Positions 8,062 to 16,922 of a stretch of DNA of 64,000 nucleotides are shown piece by piece. The DNA comes from Spirosoma oryzicola (GTDB lineage Bacteria > Bacteroidota > Bacteroidia > Cytophagales > Spirosomataceae): the NCBI RefSeq assembly GCF_021233055.1, contig NZ_CP089538.1:2744501-2808500 (forward strand), read 5' to 3'. The position numbers were made by a program, and so were the translations under genes. The notes below the pieces were generated by a model. It was given only the letters and a program-made list of their open reading frames with translations, was not told where the DNA came from and made no database searches. Each line of letters starts with the position of its first letter. The stretch's first letter is position 1.

Positions 8062-8754
8062 TTATTTCAGATACTGGGTTAGTTTCGCCATATCGCTTTT
8101 GATCTGCTCGGTGAAGTGCGCAAAGGTCACTTCGTAATTCTGCCGATTCTGCGTAATCTTCGCGCTTTGCTCGGTAATCTCTCCACCAATGGCCGACAGT
8201 CGGTCGTTGTTAGCGTTGATCTTCTGCTGAATCTCAACCAATTGTTTGGCCAGCGCTTCGTTTTCGGTTTGTAGCCGCTTTTCCTCGTTCTGCAAACCGC
8301 CAACCCGATCTGCTAGCGCCACATCGACGCTTTTGCTGAACGCATCGCGGTCGTTGTTGAGCGCTGCAATATACCCATTTGCCGTTTTGGTCAGTACCGA
8401 AATGTCGTTCGGCCCGCCAAGCGCTTTAAAACTCGCCCAGGCTGCCTGAAACTGTTTATCTTCGGGTAGTCCCAGATTGGACAGGCTTCGCAGGGTTTCG
8501 CTAAACTCAAAATAATCGGGACCGGGCGGGTTGTTCTGAGCCAGCACATTCGCCAGATGTTCCGCAAACTTCGAGTCTACGGTACCCGTCGGGGTTACCG
8601 CTGTGGGCTGCGTGGGTTGCGGATTGGGGGCACTGGCTGGACGTGGTGCCGTCGGGGCAGGGGTAGGTTTAGTGCCTGTGGCGATTCCCGGATCTTCTTC
8701 TTTTACGAAGAAATTCAAAATTTTTCGACCGAGCGATTTATCAGGTTCTGGCAT
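8062..8754 (-). CDS. Pro-rich coiled-coil protein of unknown function
   Basis: The 230-residue protein starts with a basic amphipathic stretch (MPEPDKSLGRKILNFFVKEE), then a Pro/Thr/Ala-rich linker (about 25-60), a compact helical segment (about 62-140, containing GPDYFEFSETLRSL) and a strong coiled coil (about 152-230, QNEEKRLQTENEALAKQL). There is no signal peptide or membrane helix, so it is probably cytoplasmic and may touch the membrane through its N-terminus. It is the first gene of the cluster with the PspA-like and ASKHA proteins. I do not recognise a characterised family. Confidence 0.65.
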   Translation of the reverse strand: MPEPDKSLGRKILNFFVKEEDPGIATGTKPTPAPTAPRPASAPNPQPTQPTAVTPTGTVDSKFAEHLANVLAQNNPPGPDYFEFSETLRSLSNLGLPEDKQFQAAWASFKALGGPNDISVLTKTANGYIAALNNDRDAFSKSVDVALADRVGGLQNEEKRLQTENEALAKQLVEIQQKINANNDRLSAIGGEITEQSAKITQNRQNYEVTFAHFTEQIKSDMAKLTQYLK

Positions 8755-8938
8755 AGTTTGTTTTCATTTCGGGGTCACCCGTGTGTGAAATACAGAACAA
8801 TGTTACTAGGTCCGGACCGATCATGCGGTATGATTCTGGCCGAACGGTTGCCTAGCCTGATAATAAGTTCTAGGGCGGGCCGAATGTTTGATTAATCGTT
8901 TTAGAAAGCCACAAATAAGCTAAGTAGTGTAATCAAAA

Positions 8939-9040
8939 TTTTTGTCATGCTGACGTAGGAAGCATCTTCGAAGGTGACCTTTTTGCCTGCTACCGAAGAT
9001 GCTTCCTGCCGCACCGGCGGACCGGTCAGCATGACAAAAA
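8939..9040. repeat. Family B intergenic palindrome (GTCATGCTGAC type)
   Basis: TTTTTGTCATGCTGAC (8939-8954) is the exact reverse complement of 9025-9040. Inside, GGAAGCATCTTCG and CGAAGATGCTTCC form a second nested pair. The loop side carries GCCGCACCGGCGG. It lies in the 326-bp gap between divergent genes; the rest of that gap shows no gene. The form is that of a hairpin-type intergenic repeat. Confidence 0.8.
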
Positions 9041-9080
9041 CGCTCTTATCATGCAAGCTAGCCTATCTATGCATGAATAC

Positions 9081-9761
9081 TCATTCTTTCAGGTGATTCC
9101 GCATCCGTTCCTCAAACTTCTTTACTTTCGGTTCCGAAACCAGATGAATATACAAGCTGTACGGATGTTGCTCGTAGTAGTTCTGGTGGTACATCTCTGC
9201 CGGGTAAAACGCGGTAAAGGGAACCACCTGGGTGACGATGGGCGCTTTGTGATTGGCCGATTCACGCTGGATAGCGGCTTCGATTTGCGCTTTTTCGACG
9301 GAAGTGCGGTAAAAAACAGCTGAGCGGTAATGCTTGCCCACGTCAGGACCCTGCCGGTTAAGCTGGGTCGCATCGTGACCCGCGAAAAAAGCATCGAGTA
9401 GGGTATCGTACGAAAGTTGGCGAGGATCGTAATAAACCTGAACCGTTTCGGCATGGCCCGTCTGATCGGTGCCGACCTGCTCATACGTTGGGTATTCCAG
9501 ATCACCACCCGCGTAGCCCGAAATGACCGCCCGAACGCCCTTCAATGATTTCATTTCTTTTTCCGTCGCCCAGAAACAGCCGCCCGCCAGCGTGGCAATG
9601 GCCTCGCCCGGTTTTAATGCCGGAAGTGTTGCCAGGCGGGTATCGACTGGATTGGTGTTCTCCGTAGCTGCCGTTGTCGGAGCCTGCTGGCAGGATAAAA
9701 AAAAGAGATTTGTTCCTAAGAACAGGCTTATAAAAACCCAGGCGTTTTTCCAGTACATCAT
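9081..9761 (-). CDS. msrA: Peptide methionine sulfoxide reductase A, lipoprotein form
   Basis: The 226-residue protein repairs methionine-S-sulfoxide in proteins. The catalytic motif GGCFWATE places the nucleophile at Cys62, and GYAGG, the Y-T-Q-V-G-T segment, the HAE box and the D-T-Q-L-N-R segment follow as in MsrA. The start MMYWKNAWVF is chosen because it gives a lipoprotein signal with lipobox FLSC (Cys24), so the enzyme is probably anchored in the envelope. No MsrB domain or neighbour is present. It is transcribed away from the MRJP-like lipoprotein gene. Confidence 0.92.
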   Translation of the reverse strand: MMYWKNAWVFISLFLGTNLFFLSCQQAPTTAATENTNPVDTRLATLPALKPGEAIATLAGGCFWATEKEMKSLKGVRAVISGYAGGDLEYPTYEQVGTDQTGHAETVQVYYDPRQLSYDTLLDAFFAGHDATQLNRQGPDVGKHYRSAVFYRTSVEKAQIEAAIQRESANHKAPIVTQVVPFTAFYPAEMYHQNYYEQHPYSLYIHLVSEPKVKKFEERMRNHLKE

Positions 9762-9926
9762 AGCGTAAACCGTACCTATAAAACAGCGTAGCTCCGGTTC
9801 AGATTCCGGATCGGTGACCAAAACCTCAATTTTTATCCCATAAGCTGGACTCGCTGCCTGTTTGGAAACAAAAGAACGAGTACGCGGATGAAGACCTAAC
9901 AATCAAATTGGATATCTCAACGCTCT

Positions 9927-11027
9927 ATGAAAACAACGTACTGGCCAACCCGGCTCCTGGCGCTGGCATTTTTTGCCGCAATGGGCTGTAACACCAAAGA
10001 CGAAGATGGTCAGGACCCGCTGCCGGGGGCTACGCTGACCGAAGTGGCAACGTCGCAGGTGCAGTGGACGGGGGTTGCCGTAGCGCGGGATGGACGCGTT
10101 TTCGCCAACTACCCCCGCATGGAAACCGACACCATACCGTACTCCGTCGCTTACGTAAGCGGAGCGCAGGCGACGCCCTTCCCCAATGCGGACTGGAACA
10201 ACTGGAATCCGTCGCTGCCTCCGCAGGATCATTTTATCTGCGTGCAAAGTGTCCACGTTGATGATCAGAACAACCTGTGGGTGCTCGACCCGGCTTCTCC
10301 CCAGATGCGGGGCGTGGTGAAAGGTGGGGCCAAGCTGCTGAAGTTCAATCCAGCGACGGGTGCTCTTATTCAGCGCATCGTTTTCGAAGACGAGATGATC
10401 GTTTATCCGACCAGCTACTTGAATGACGTACGCATCGATACGCAGAAAAACTACGCGTACATCACGGATTCGGGCCAGGGTGCATTAATCGTGGTAAACC
10501 TAACTACGGGGAAAGCCCGGCGGTTGCTCAGCCGCAGTCCGACCACAAAATCGGAAGGGGTTGTCGTTACGGCCGAGGGACGCGTCTGGCGCAACAATGC
10601 TGGTAAGGTTCCTTCATTCGACGCCGATGGTATCGGTCTGACACCCCAGCGCGATTATGTATATTTCCACGCTATCACCGCGCGGCCACTGTACCGGATT
10701 GCAACGGCGGCTTTGCAGGACGAAAGCCTGTCGGAAAGCCAGCTGAACCAGCGGGTCGAAAAAGTACGGGATACGGACCCCGTTGACGGCATGTTGTTCG
10801 ACCCAGCCGGAAATCTGTATCTGACGTACATTCAGCAAAATGCCGTTGAGCGGCTGACCCCCGCCGGTGATTTACAGCGCGTTGTCGAAGATACCCGCCT
10901 GAAATGGCCCGACAGCTTTGCGTACGATCCCGACAGTTCGGTGTACGTGACGACTTCGCAATTACACATCCCGCGTCTGGAGCGCACTGATCCGTATCGG
11001 CTGTTCAAATTCAAAGCGCCGAGATAA
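9927..11027 (+). CDS. Yellow/major royal jelly-like beta-propeller lipoprotein
   Basis: The 366-residue protein has a lipoprotein signal with lipobox FAAMGC (Cys21) and a six-bladed propeller of the MRJP/yellow/SMP-30 type. Supporting segments are GVAVARDGRVFANYPR, NLWVLDPASP, YLNDVRIDT and YAYITDSGQGALIVVNL, which are typical of bacterial MRJP-family proteins. Eukaryotic relatives include dopachrome-conversion proteins; bacterial members are mostly uncharacterised. It is divergent from msrA with about 165 bp between the chosen starts. Confidence 0.85.
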   Translation: MKTTYWPTRLLALAFFAAMGCNTKDEDGQDPLPGATLTEVATSQVQWTGVAVARDGRVFANYPRMETDTIPYSVAYVSGAQATPFPNADWNNWNPSLPPQDHFICVQSVHVDDQNNLWVLDPASPQMRGVVKGGAKLLKFNPATGALIQRIVFEDEMIVYPTSYLNDVRIDTQKNYAYITDSGQGALIVVNLTTGKARRLLSRSPTTKSEGVVVTAEGRVWRNNAGKVPSFDADGIGLTPQRDYVYFHAITARPLYRIATAALQDESLSESQLNQRVEKVRDTDPVDGMLFDPAGNLYLTYIQQNAVERLTPAGDLQRVVEDTRLKWPDSFAYDPDSSVYVTTSQLHIPRLERTDPYRLFKFKAPR

Positions 11028-11049
11028 GCGTAAAAACAGATACGCATCG

Positions 11050-11111
11050 GTCGGTAGTCGTTCGTCAAATGTGGCTAACTTTGTTTCGTTTTAATTGACA
11101 AACGACTACCG
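11050..11111 (+). terminator. Hairpin with U-run between the MRJP gene and miaE
   Basis: GTCGGTAGTCGTT and AACGACTACCGAC (followed by TTTTTT) bracket a loop of about 35 nt that also contains the miaE promoter-like TAACTTTG. It probably terminates the upstream gene. Because the promoter lies in the loop, miaE would then carry part of the right arm in its leader. Confidence 0.6.
11076..11083 (+). promoter_or_regulatory. Bacteroidota-type -7 box upstream of miaE
   Basis: TAACTTTG matches TAnnTTTG, 37 bp before the miaE start. No convincing -33 TTTG is seen at 19-21 bp, so support is partial. Confidence 0.4.
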
Positions 11112-11120
11112 ACTTTTTTC

Positions 11121-11717
11121 ATGTCGCTTACAACTTTAGGACTCGAACTGCCTACCGACCCGCGCTGGGTGAACATTGCCGAAATGAACATCGGCGAGAT
11201 CCTTATTGATCACGCGTACTGCGAACAGAAAGCCGCTTCATCGTGCATTTCGCTAATTTTACAATACTTCGACAAAGAAGAGTTGGTGGAGGCACTGACG
11301 CCAATTGTTGCCGAGGAGTGGGGGCATTTTCAGCGGGTGCTGAAAGAGCTGCGCAAACGAAATATTCCGTTGGGTCGTCAGCGGAAAGATGAGTACGTGA
11401 ACCAGTTGCGGTCCCGGTTGCGCCGGTCGACCAATGATCAGAAAGAGCAGTTGATGGATAACATGTTAATGAATGCGTTGATCGAAGCTCGCAGCTGCGA
11501 ACGCTTCAAACTGCTTTCGGAAAACATTGCCGATGAAGGCTTGAAAAAGTTTTACCGTGAACTGATGATTTCCGAAGCGGGTCACTACCGTAATTTCATC
11601 GAACTGGCCGAAACGTACCTGCCCGCCGAACGGGTACGGGAGCGGTGGAAAGAGTTTCTGGCCGTGGAAGCCGACATCATAGCGAATCTGGACGTGCGGG
11701 GTGACCGAATGCACTAA
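11121..11717 (+). CDS. miaE: tRNA-(ms2io6A)-hydroxylase-like diiron protein
   Basis: The 198-residue ferritin-like protein carries the diiron ligand pattern of MiaE: Glu in EILIDHAYCEQKAAS, EEWGHFQRVL, Glu in LIEARSCERFKLL and SEAGHYRNFIELAE. MiaE hydroxylates the isopentenyl side chain of ms2i6A at tRNA position 37, using O2. Length and motif order fit the family. It stands alone, with its own promoter-like box upstream and the nuclease gene downstream on the same strand. Confidence 0.9.
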   Translation: MSLTTLGLELPTDPRWVNIAEMNIGEILIDHAYCEQKAASSCISLILQYFDKEELVEALTPIVAEEWGHFQRVLKELRKRNIPLGRQRKDEYVNQLRSRLRRSTNDQKEQLMDNMLMNALIEARSCERFKLLSENIADEGLKKFYRELMISEAGHYRNFIELAETYLPAERVRERWKEFLAVEADIIANLDVRGDRMH

Positions 11718-11798
11718 AAATAGCTGAGCGGGAAAGAAAGCGGTCAGGCAGTGCCCAACAAGTTGTACCTTTACTGTCTGACTAACGAGTAATACCAG

Positions 11799-14792
11799 TT
11801 GACTTTTCTTCAACAAACCGCTCAACGCATATTTGACACGCACGGCCCTAGCCTTAGCGATGTTTGGGTTATTTTGCCTACGCGCCGGGCTGTTTCCGTC
11901 TTTCTGGAAGAATTGGCCGCGCTTTCGGATCGTCCGTTTCTGGCTCCTCATGCCTTAGCCGTCGATGATTTTATCACCCAGGCGGCTGGTGTACAGCTCA
12001 CGGATTCGGTCAGTCTGTTATTCGATCTCTACGACGTTTTCCGGGAAATAGACCCGCTGGTTGAATTTGAGCAGTTTATCGGCTGGGCATCAGTATTGTT
12101 GACCGACTTTGACCGGATCGATCAGTATCTTATTAGTACGAGCGAACTGTTTAGTTACCTGACGGCGGCTAAAGCCCTTGAACGCTGGCAGGTCAACCAA
12201 CCGTCGTCGGCTAAACCAATTGTTGAGACGCCCGGTACCGCCCGCTACTTCAAGCTCTTCGAAAATCTGCAAACGGCGTATCACGCCCTGCAAAAGCGTC
12301 TCATGGATCAGGGGCTGGCTTACCGGGGTATGGCCTACCGACAGTTGGCCCAAAACGTTGAATCGCTGATTCGGGATAATCTGGCGTACGAGCGCGTTTA
12401 TTTCGTGGGGTTTAACGCTCTGAGCCGGGCCGAGGAACAGATTATCCGCGTGTTGGTAGATGCCAATAAAGCCGAGCTAATCTGGGATGCCGACCAATAT
12501 TACATCAACGACTGGGGGCAGGAAGCCGGTGAGTTTTTGCGTCGCTACCGCGACAACGGCTGGTTATTCTCCAAACAAAACCGGGAAGATCTGGATCAGT
12601 TGTCCAACAACCTGCTCGGTACCGAAAAAAATATCCGCGTAGTAGGCGTACCCAACGCCAGTATGCAGGCGAAGGTAGCGGGCAAGATTTATCAGGACTG
12701 GCAGACTACAGGAGGCCATAAGTATAACACGTCACGGCCTAAAACGGCGATTGTGCTGGCTGACGAAACGCTGCTGATGCCTGTCCTGTACGCACTGGAC
12801 GAGAGCGTGACCGATCTAAACGTAACGATGGGTCTTTCGCTGCGCAGTTCCCTGCTGTTTACGCTGGTCGATACCCTGTTCGAGATGCAGCGGACGGTGC
12901 ACGAGTTCCGCACAAAAGATGGTCGTAACCTACGGATTCCGAAGTACCACCACCGGCACGTTGTCAAGGTGTTGAACCACCCCTTCATCAAACAGTACGA
13001 ACGGATCCATGGGCTTCAATGGCCGGGTGAGGTGCTTGAATCAGGGGAGGTATTACCACCGGAACCGTTATTTCAGTGGATTGCCAAAACCATCGTTAAG
13101 GACCAGCGTGTATACCTGACCGAACGCGAGATGGCCGAACTGGGTCAGAATGATCCGCTGGTTCGGGTGTTGTTTTCGCGCTGGCCCAACGAAGAGCCGA
13201 TAAAAGCGATCCAGTGCCTGTATGACCTGATTGAATTGCTGCGCGAGGTGTACCGAACCAGTCAGGATGCTATTGAAATCGAATACCTGTACCTATTTTT
13301 TACGCTGCTCAAACAACTGGAAGCCACGCTCGAACGGCAAGACCAATCCGTTCATGCCGACACCGCCGTTACGGTACGGAGCTTCCGGCAGTTTTTGTAC
13401 GAATTGATCCGGCAGACGAGTATCCCGTTTACGAGCGAAGGCAAAAGCCAGTTGCAGGTGATGGGGATGCTGGAAACGCGGGCGCTCGACTTTGAACGGG
13501 TTATTATCTTATCCGTCAACGAAGGTATTCTGCCGCAGTCGCGCAAGTTGAATTCGCTGATTCCATTCGACATTGCCAGCGAGTTGGGCATGCCTACCTA
13601 CCGGGAGCAGGAATCCGTCATGGCGTACCACTTCTACCGATTGCTGCAACGAGCCAGCGATATTGTATTGCTGCACACTACCTCCACCGACGCTTATGGC
13701 AGCAGCAAAGGAGAGCCTAGCCGGTTTATTCGGCAAATCGAGCATGAACTGGTTCCCCGTGCGAATGGTCTCATCCGCATTAGCCACCCGACGGTGCGCT
13801 TTGGTCGGGCGGGTACGGGGCAGGCGGTGGATACAACCGATCTAAGCGTCCCCAAAACGGATAGCGTTCGCGCGGATCTGATCAAGCTACTGACGACCAA
13901 AGGGTTGTATCCTTCGTATCTGAATCAGTTCGTTACCTGTTCGATGCGGTTTTATTTCAGCCGGATTGTGAACATCAGCGAGGAAGAAGAAATCGAGGAA
14001 AAGATGGGGGCGGCTGAGTTCGGTAGCTGGCTGCACAAAGTGCTCGAACGCATGGATGTGGATTACCGGCTCAAAGGCGAACCCGTTGACGAATCGATTG
14101 TCCAGAAACTGCTGGAAGAAGAGTTCGCCGTGTCCATGAAAGGTCGGGTAATCGAGTCGGGTATGAACCTGTTGCTGTACGATCTGGCTAAAAAACTCAT
14201 GCTCGACTTCTACCGCCAGCAAAGCGAACAGACGGACCTGACGGTCATCGGAACCGAGCAAACCCTCGAAACCTACCTGACCGTACCGCTGTCAACCGGT
14301 GAATCGATTCGGGTGCGCATTGCCGGAAAGATTGACCGCATCGAGCGCGTTGGCGATCAGATTCGCATCGTCGATTACAAAACCGGCAAAGTCGATTTGC
14401 CCGAAAAAGCGCCCAAAGACCTAGCCGAAAAACTGTTGAACGACGGTCGGGAGGATAAAATGCGTCAGCTTTGGCTGTATCGGTATCTGGCGCTCAAAAA
14501 CATCAACGATCACGGCGGCCTGCCCCGCGACCGGGCGAAACAAAATATCTATCCGGCCACGAACCTGCCTGTAGAAGCCGGATTTTACTCATTTCGCGAT
14601 CTCAAGGGCGGATTTAAATCCAATCCGGTTGCCTTCGGGACGGACGATAGCCCGGCGCAGTACATTACCGATTCGGAAGCGCTGCTAAAGGCATTGATCC
14701 AAAAAATGCTCGATGGCGCGGAGCCGTTCCGCAAGACTGATCAGATTGAAGTGTGTCAGTACTGCGATTTTAAGGGGATCTGCGGTCGATAA
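11799..14792 (+). CDS. AddB-like PD-(D/E)XK nuclease with Fe-S motif
   Basis: The 997-residue protein begins with an inactive UvrD-like helicase region (WVILPTRRAVSVFLEELA, no Walker A). It ends with a RecB-family nuclease domain (GSWLHKVLERMD, then IRIVDYKTGKVD with the catalytic Asp/Lys). CQYCDFKGICG at the C-terminus, with an upstream Cys in TCSMRFYF, gives the four cysteines expected for the AddB iron-sulfur cluster. It probably acts in double-strand break end processing with an AddA-type helicase, which is not in this window. The start is TTG at 11799; no ATG fits the conserved N-terminus. Confidence 0.85.
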   Translation: MTFLQQTAQRIFDTHGPSLSDVWVILPTRRAVSVFLEELAALSDRPFLAPHALAVDDFITQAAGVQLTDSVSLLFDLYDVFREIDPLVEFEQFIGWASVLLTDFDRIDQYLISTSELFSYLTAAKALERWQVNQPSSAKPIVETPGTARYFKLFENLQTAYHALQKRLMDQGLAYRGMAYRQLAQNVESLIRDNLAYERVYFVGFNALSRAEEQIIRVLVDANKAELIWDADQYYINDWGQEAGEFLRRYRDNGWLFSKQNREDLDQLSNNLLGTEKNIRVVGVPNASMQAKVAGKIYQDWQTTGGHKYNTSRPKTAIVLADETLLMPVLYALDESVTDLNVTMGLSLRSSLLFTLVDTLFEMQRTVHEFRTKDGRNLRIPKYHHRHVVKVLNHPFIKQYERIHGLQWPGEVLESGEVLPPEPLFQWIAKTIVKDQRVYLTEREMAELGQNDPLVRVLFSRWPNEEPIKAIQCLYDLIELLREVYRTSQDAIEIEYLYLFFTLLKQLEATLERQDQSVHADTAVTVRSFRQFLYELIRQTSIPFTSEGKSQLQVMGMLETRALDFERVIILSVNEGILPQSRKLNSLIPFDIASELGMPTYREQESVMAYHFYRLLQRASDIVLLHTTSTDAYGSSKGEPSRFIRQIEHELVPRANGLIRISHPTVRFGRAGTGQAVDTTDLSVPKTDSVRADLIKLLTTKGLYPSYLNQFVTCSMRFYFSRIVNISEEEEIEEKMGAAEFGSWLHKVLERMDVDYRLKGEPVDESIVQKLLEEEFAVSMKGRVIESGMNLLLYDLAKKLMLDFYRQQSEQTDLTVIGTEQTLETYLTVPLSTGESIRVRIAGKIDRIERVGDQIRIVDYKTGKVDLPEKAPKDLAEKLLNDGREDKMRQLWLYRYLALKNINDHGGLPRDRAKQNIYPATNLPVEAGFYSFRDLKGGFKSNPVAFGTDDSPAQYITDSEALLKALIQKMLDGAEPFRKTDQIEVCQYCDFKGICGR

Positions 14793-14841
14793 AGCGCGCT
14801 TCTTTTGATCTGAAATTCGCGTAAAAACGATTGACTGTGCT

Positions 14842-15017
14842 GTGAGCCTTGTGTGCGGTCAGGTTCTCAAACTAGTATTGTCTGAAATCCGTAAAATGCT
14901 TGATATGATGCCGCGCGGGCGGCCCCGCCGACACCACCAAAGAAGAGAATAGGACCGGAGCAAACTCAACATTGTGGACAATACTGGTTCTCAAACCTGA
15001 CCGCACACAAGGCTCAC
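14842..15017. repeat. MITE-like element with 24-bp perfect terminal inverted repeats
   Basis: Left arm 14842-14865 begins GTGAGCCTTGTGTGCGGTCA and is exactly complementary to 14994-15017. Inside, AGTATTGTC is also mirrored, but the 8 bp between (TTCTCAAA against TTTGAGAA) are in the opposite sense. The centre holds the family A core (14911-14937). No coding sequence fits within it. The 465-bp gap (14793-15257) contains this element and otherwise only AT-rich sequence leading to the next gene. Confidence 0.8.
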
Positions 15018-15257
15018 ACGTTTTGTTATGATCCGAACGGCTGTCACCTTTCTTGGACAGGTCTTACCAGAATTTTTTCTCGAACGACATCTATTGCTCC
15101 GACTCAAACGTATGTGTAATAAAATGATAACTAGCTGTTTATCTGGTAGATAGCTTTTGTGGCGTCAATGGATACAAATTCGCTTGTTATCGTTTTGGTT
15201 CTTTAGATTATAGGAGCTAGTATTTACGTTTTGTCGCCTATTTAAACTTAAAACGTT

Positions 15258-16712
15258 ATGAAAAATGTCCTCATGCTTTTGTTAACCCTGTGTGCTGCAC
15301 AAATGCCGGGTCATGCACAAAACGCAAAGAATTTAACGCAGGCCATTCAATACATCAAACTGGCGAATACTCTTCGCGAAGTGGATAAGTCGCAGGAGTC
15401 CATTAGCCTGTTGCAACGGGCGATGCCAGCGGTTAAGTCGAAAAATTTATACTGGGAGGCCATTACCAATGAATTGATGGGCCTTTCGTTCAAGGATATT
15501 AAAGACACCACTAGTGCGCTTCGCTATCTGGAACTTGCACGAAGCCAGTACGCCAAGCTCAAATACGTAGCCAGCGGTTGGGCCGTCAACGAAGTGATCC
15601 GGGATATTTCCAGCAAAAACGTTTACGCCGGTATTCAGGTGGGCGCTGCGGGGGTGAAGGTAGCTATCTTCAAAACCAGGTACGAAAGCGATTTTTATGA
15701 GAAAGATATTCGCTCCAGCTTTACGATTCCGACCGAGGTGCTGGTTGCTGATGCTTCTAAATCGTTTAAAGGTGGTCAGGATGCGTTACGGATCGGCCTG
15801 GATTCGATCCGGCGGTACAACATTCCCAACGAGCGCATCTTCATCGTCTTCAACAGCGACGTAAACGAAGGATTGACCCGGTCGCCGGAAAGCAAATTGG
15901 CCCTCTACCGACAGTTGATGCGCGTGATTCCGAACGGAGCCGTTCAGATCGATACGACACTAACGCCCACCCGTGAAGCCCAGTTATTTACAGTAGGTGC
16001 GATTCCCCGTAAAGTATGGCCGACTACCTCGGCGCTCAATATCGGGAGCGCGAATACAATGGGTGGCTATTTTGACAAAGAAGCCAGCCGAAAGGATATC
16101 AACCAGGTCGATAAAGGGTTCCATGCCTTAGCCTTGCCCGTTGGGGTCAATACCCTTGTCAATCAGATCGACAGCAAGCGTTCGCTGGGGATGGATGCCT
16201 ACAAGCGGGAAGCACAGCGAGTCGTTGATAATCTGGCTAACACTGACCTCAAGGCTCGTCTGAAAGAAGCAGGAGCCGGTCTACAGAATCACCAGACGGT
16301 AGGCGTTGGGGGCGATGTGGCGCTGGCACTGGTTACCTACCTTTATCCTGATCGGTCGAACGTAGCCGCTGTTGCCATCACTACTGAAGATGTTGAGCGA
16401 TTCAAGCGTTTAGCCCTGACGGATTATAAAGCATTGATACAGCCTGATTTAGCCGATGTGACAAACCCTGACGTGCGCAGTAAAGCCGAAAAAGACGTAA
16501 TTGCCCTCCAAAGTCAGTTCAATGAGAAACAGTTGATTGCCGGGGCGTTGTGGCTGGAAGCGATTATGAAAGCGTACAACACCGGTTCGGAACCGAAACG
16601 ATTTGTGTTTGTCCGCAACTCGGATATTGGCTGGGTAACCGGTAAATTCCTGGAAACAATCAGCGGTGAATACGAATCGACCATTGCCAAAGGTAATCTG
16701 TATACGCGCTAG
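15258..16712 (+). CDS. Secreted TPR plus ASKHA-like protein
   Basis: The 484-residue protein has a signal peptide (cleavage near GHA-Q, residue 20), TPR-like helices (about 23-105) and a domain related to the ASKHA protein at 5792. Matching blocks are GIQVGAAG (125-132) with ELGASG, FIVFNSDV (195-202) with FVVSSGA, LTPTREAQL (235-243) with VTPEQEGSL, and NIGSANT (261-267) with DIGSGNT. GVGGD (349-353) matches the adenosine-side loop. The phosphate-2 Asp is replaced by Asn, so catalysis may be lost. Function is unknown; repeats flank it on both sides. Confidence 0.7.
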   Translation: MKNVLMLLLTLCAAQMPGHAQNAKNLTQAIQYIKLANTLREVDKSQESISLLQRAMPAVKSKNLYWEAITNELMGLSFKDIKDTTSALRYLELARSQYAKLKYVASGWAVNEVIRDISSKNVYAGIQVGAAGVKVAIFKTRYESDFYEKDIRSSFTIPTEVLVADASKSFKGGQDALRIGLDSIRRYNIPNERIFIVFNSDVNEGLTRSPESKLALYRQLMRVIPNGAVQIDTTLTPTREAQLFTVGAIPRKVWPTTSALNIGSANTMGGYFDKEASRKDINQVDKGFHALALPVGVNTLVNQIDSKRSLGMDAYKREAQRVVDNLANTDLKARLKEAGAGLQNHQTVGVGGDVALALVTYLYPDRSNVAAVAITTEDVERFKRLALTDYKALIQPDLADVTNPDVRSKAEKDVIALQSQFNEKQLIAGALWLEAIMKAYNTGSEPKRFVFVRNSDIGWVTGKFLETISGEYESTIAKGNLYTR

Positions 16713-16730
16713 AACCTCACTGGGTGAGTG

Positions 16731-16770
16731 GTGTCGGCGGGGCCGCCCGCGCGGTTCTCAAAACCGACAC
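16731..16770. repeat. Family A palindrome, reverse orientation
   Basis: GTGTCGG and CCGACAC bound the core GCGGGGCCGCCCGCGCGG and GGTTCTCAAAACC. It begins 18 bp after the upstream stop and could also serve as a terminator, though there is no U-run. Confidence 0.85.
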
Positions 16771-16789
16771 TAATAGCTAACATAAAATG

Positions 16790-16918
16790 TTGGTTTTGAG
16801 AAACAGTATTGTCCAGAATCCGTAAAATGCGTAATGTGATGCTGGGTGAGTGGTGTCGGTTTTGAGAACCGTGCGGGCGGCCCCGCCGACACCACCGAAA
16901 ACCGACACCACCCGTCTG
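16790..16918. repeat. Family A long unit, forward orientation
   Basis: The unit reads TTTTGAGAAACAGTATTGTC, AGAATCCGTAAAATGC, GATGCTGGGTGAGTGGTG, then the hairpin GGTGTCGG...CCGACACC (16852-16893) with the GCGGGCGGCCCCGCC core. The same order of blocks is found at 5547-5670 on the minus strand and partly at 14865-14940. It ends at the 3' end of hemN. Confidence 0.85.
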
Positions 16919-16922
16919 CCGT

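Noticed and set aside
14842..15017. Possible tRNA or structured RNA gene
   Set aside because: The pairing is a simple long inverted repeat; no cloverleaf, T-loop or anticodon pattern is present.
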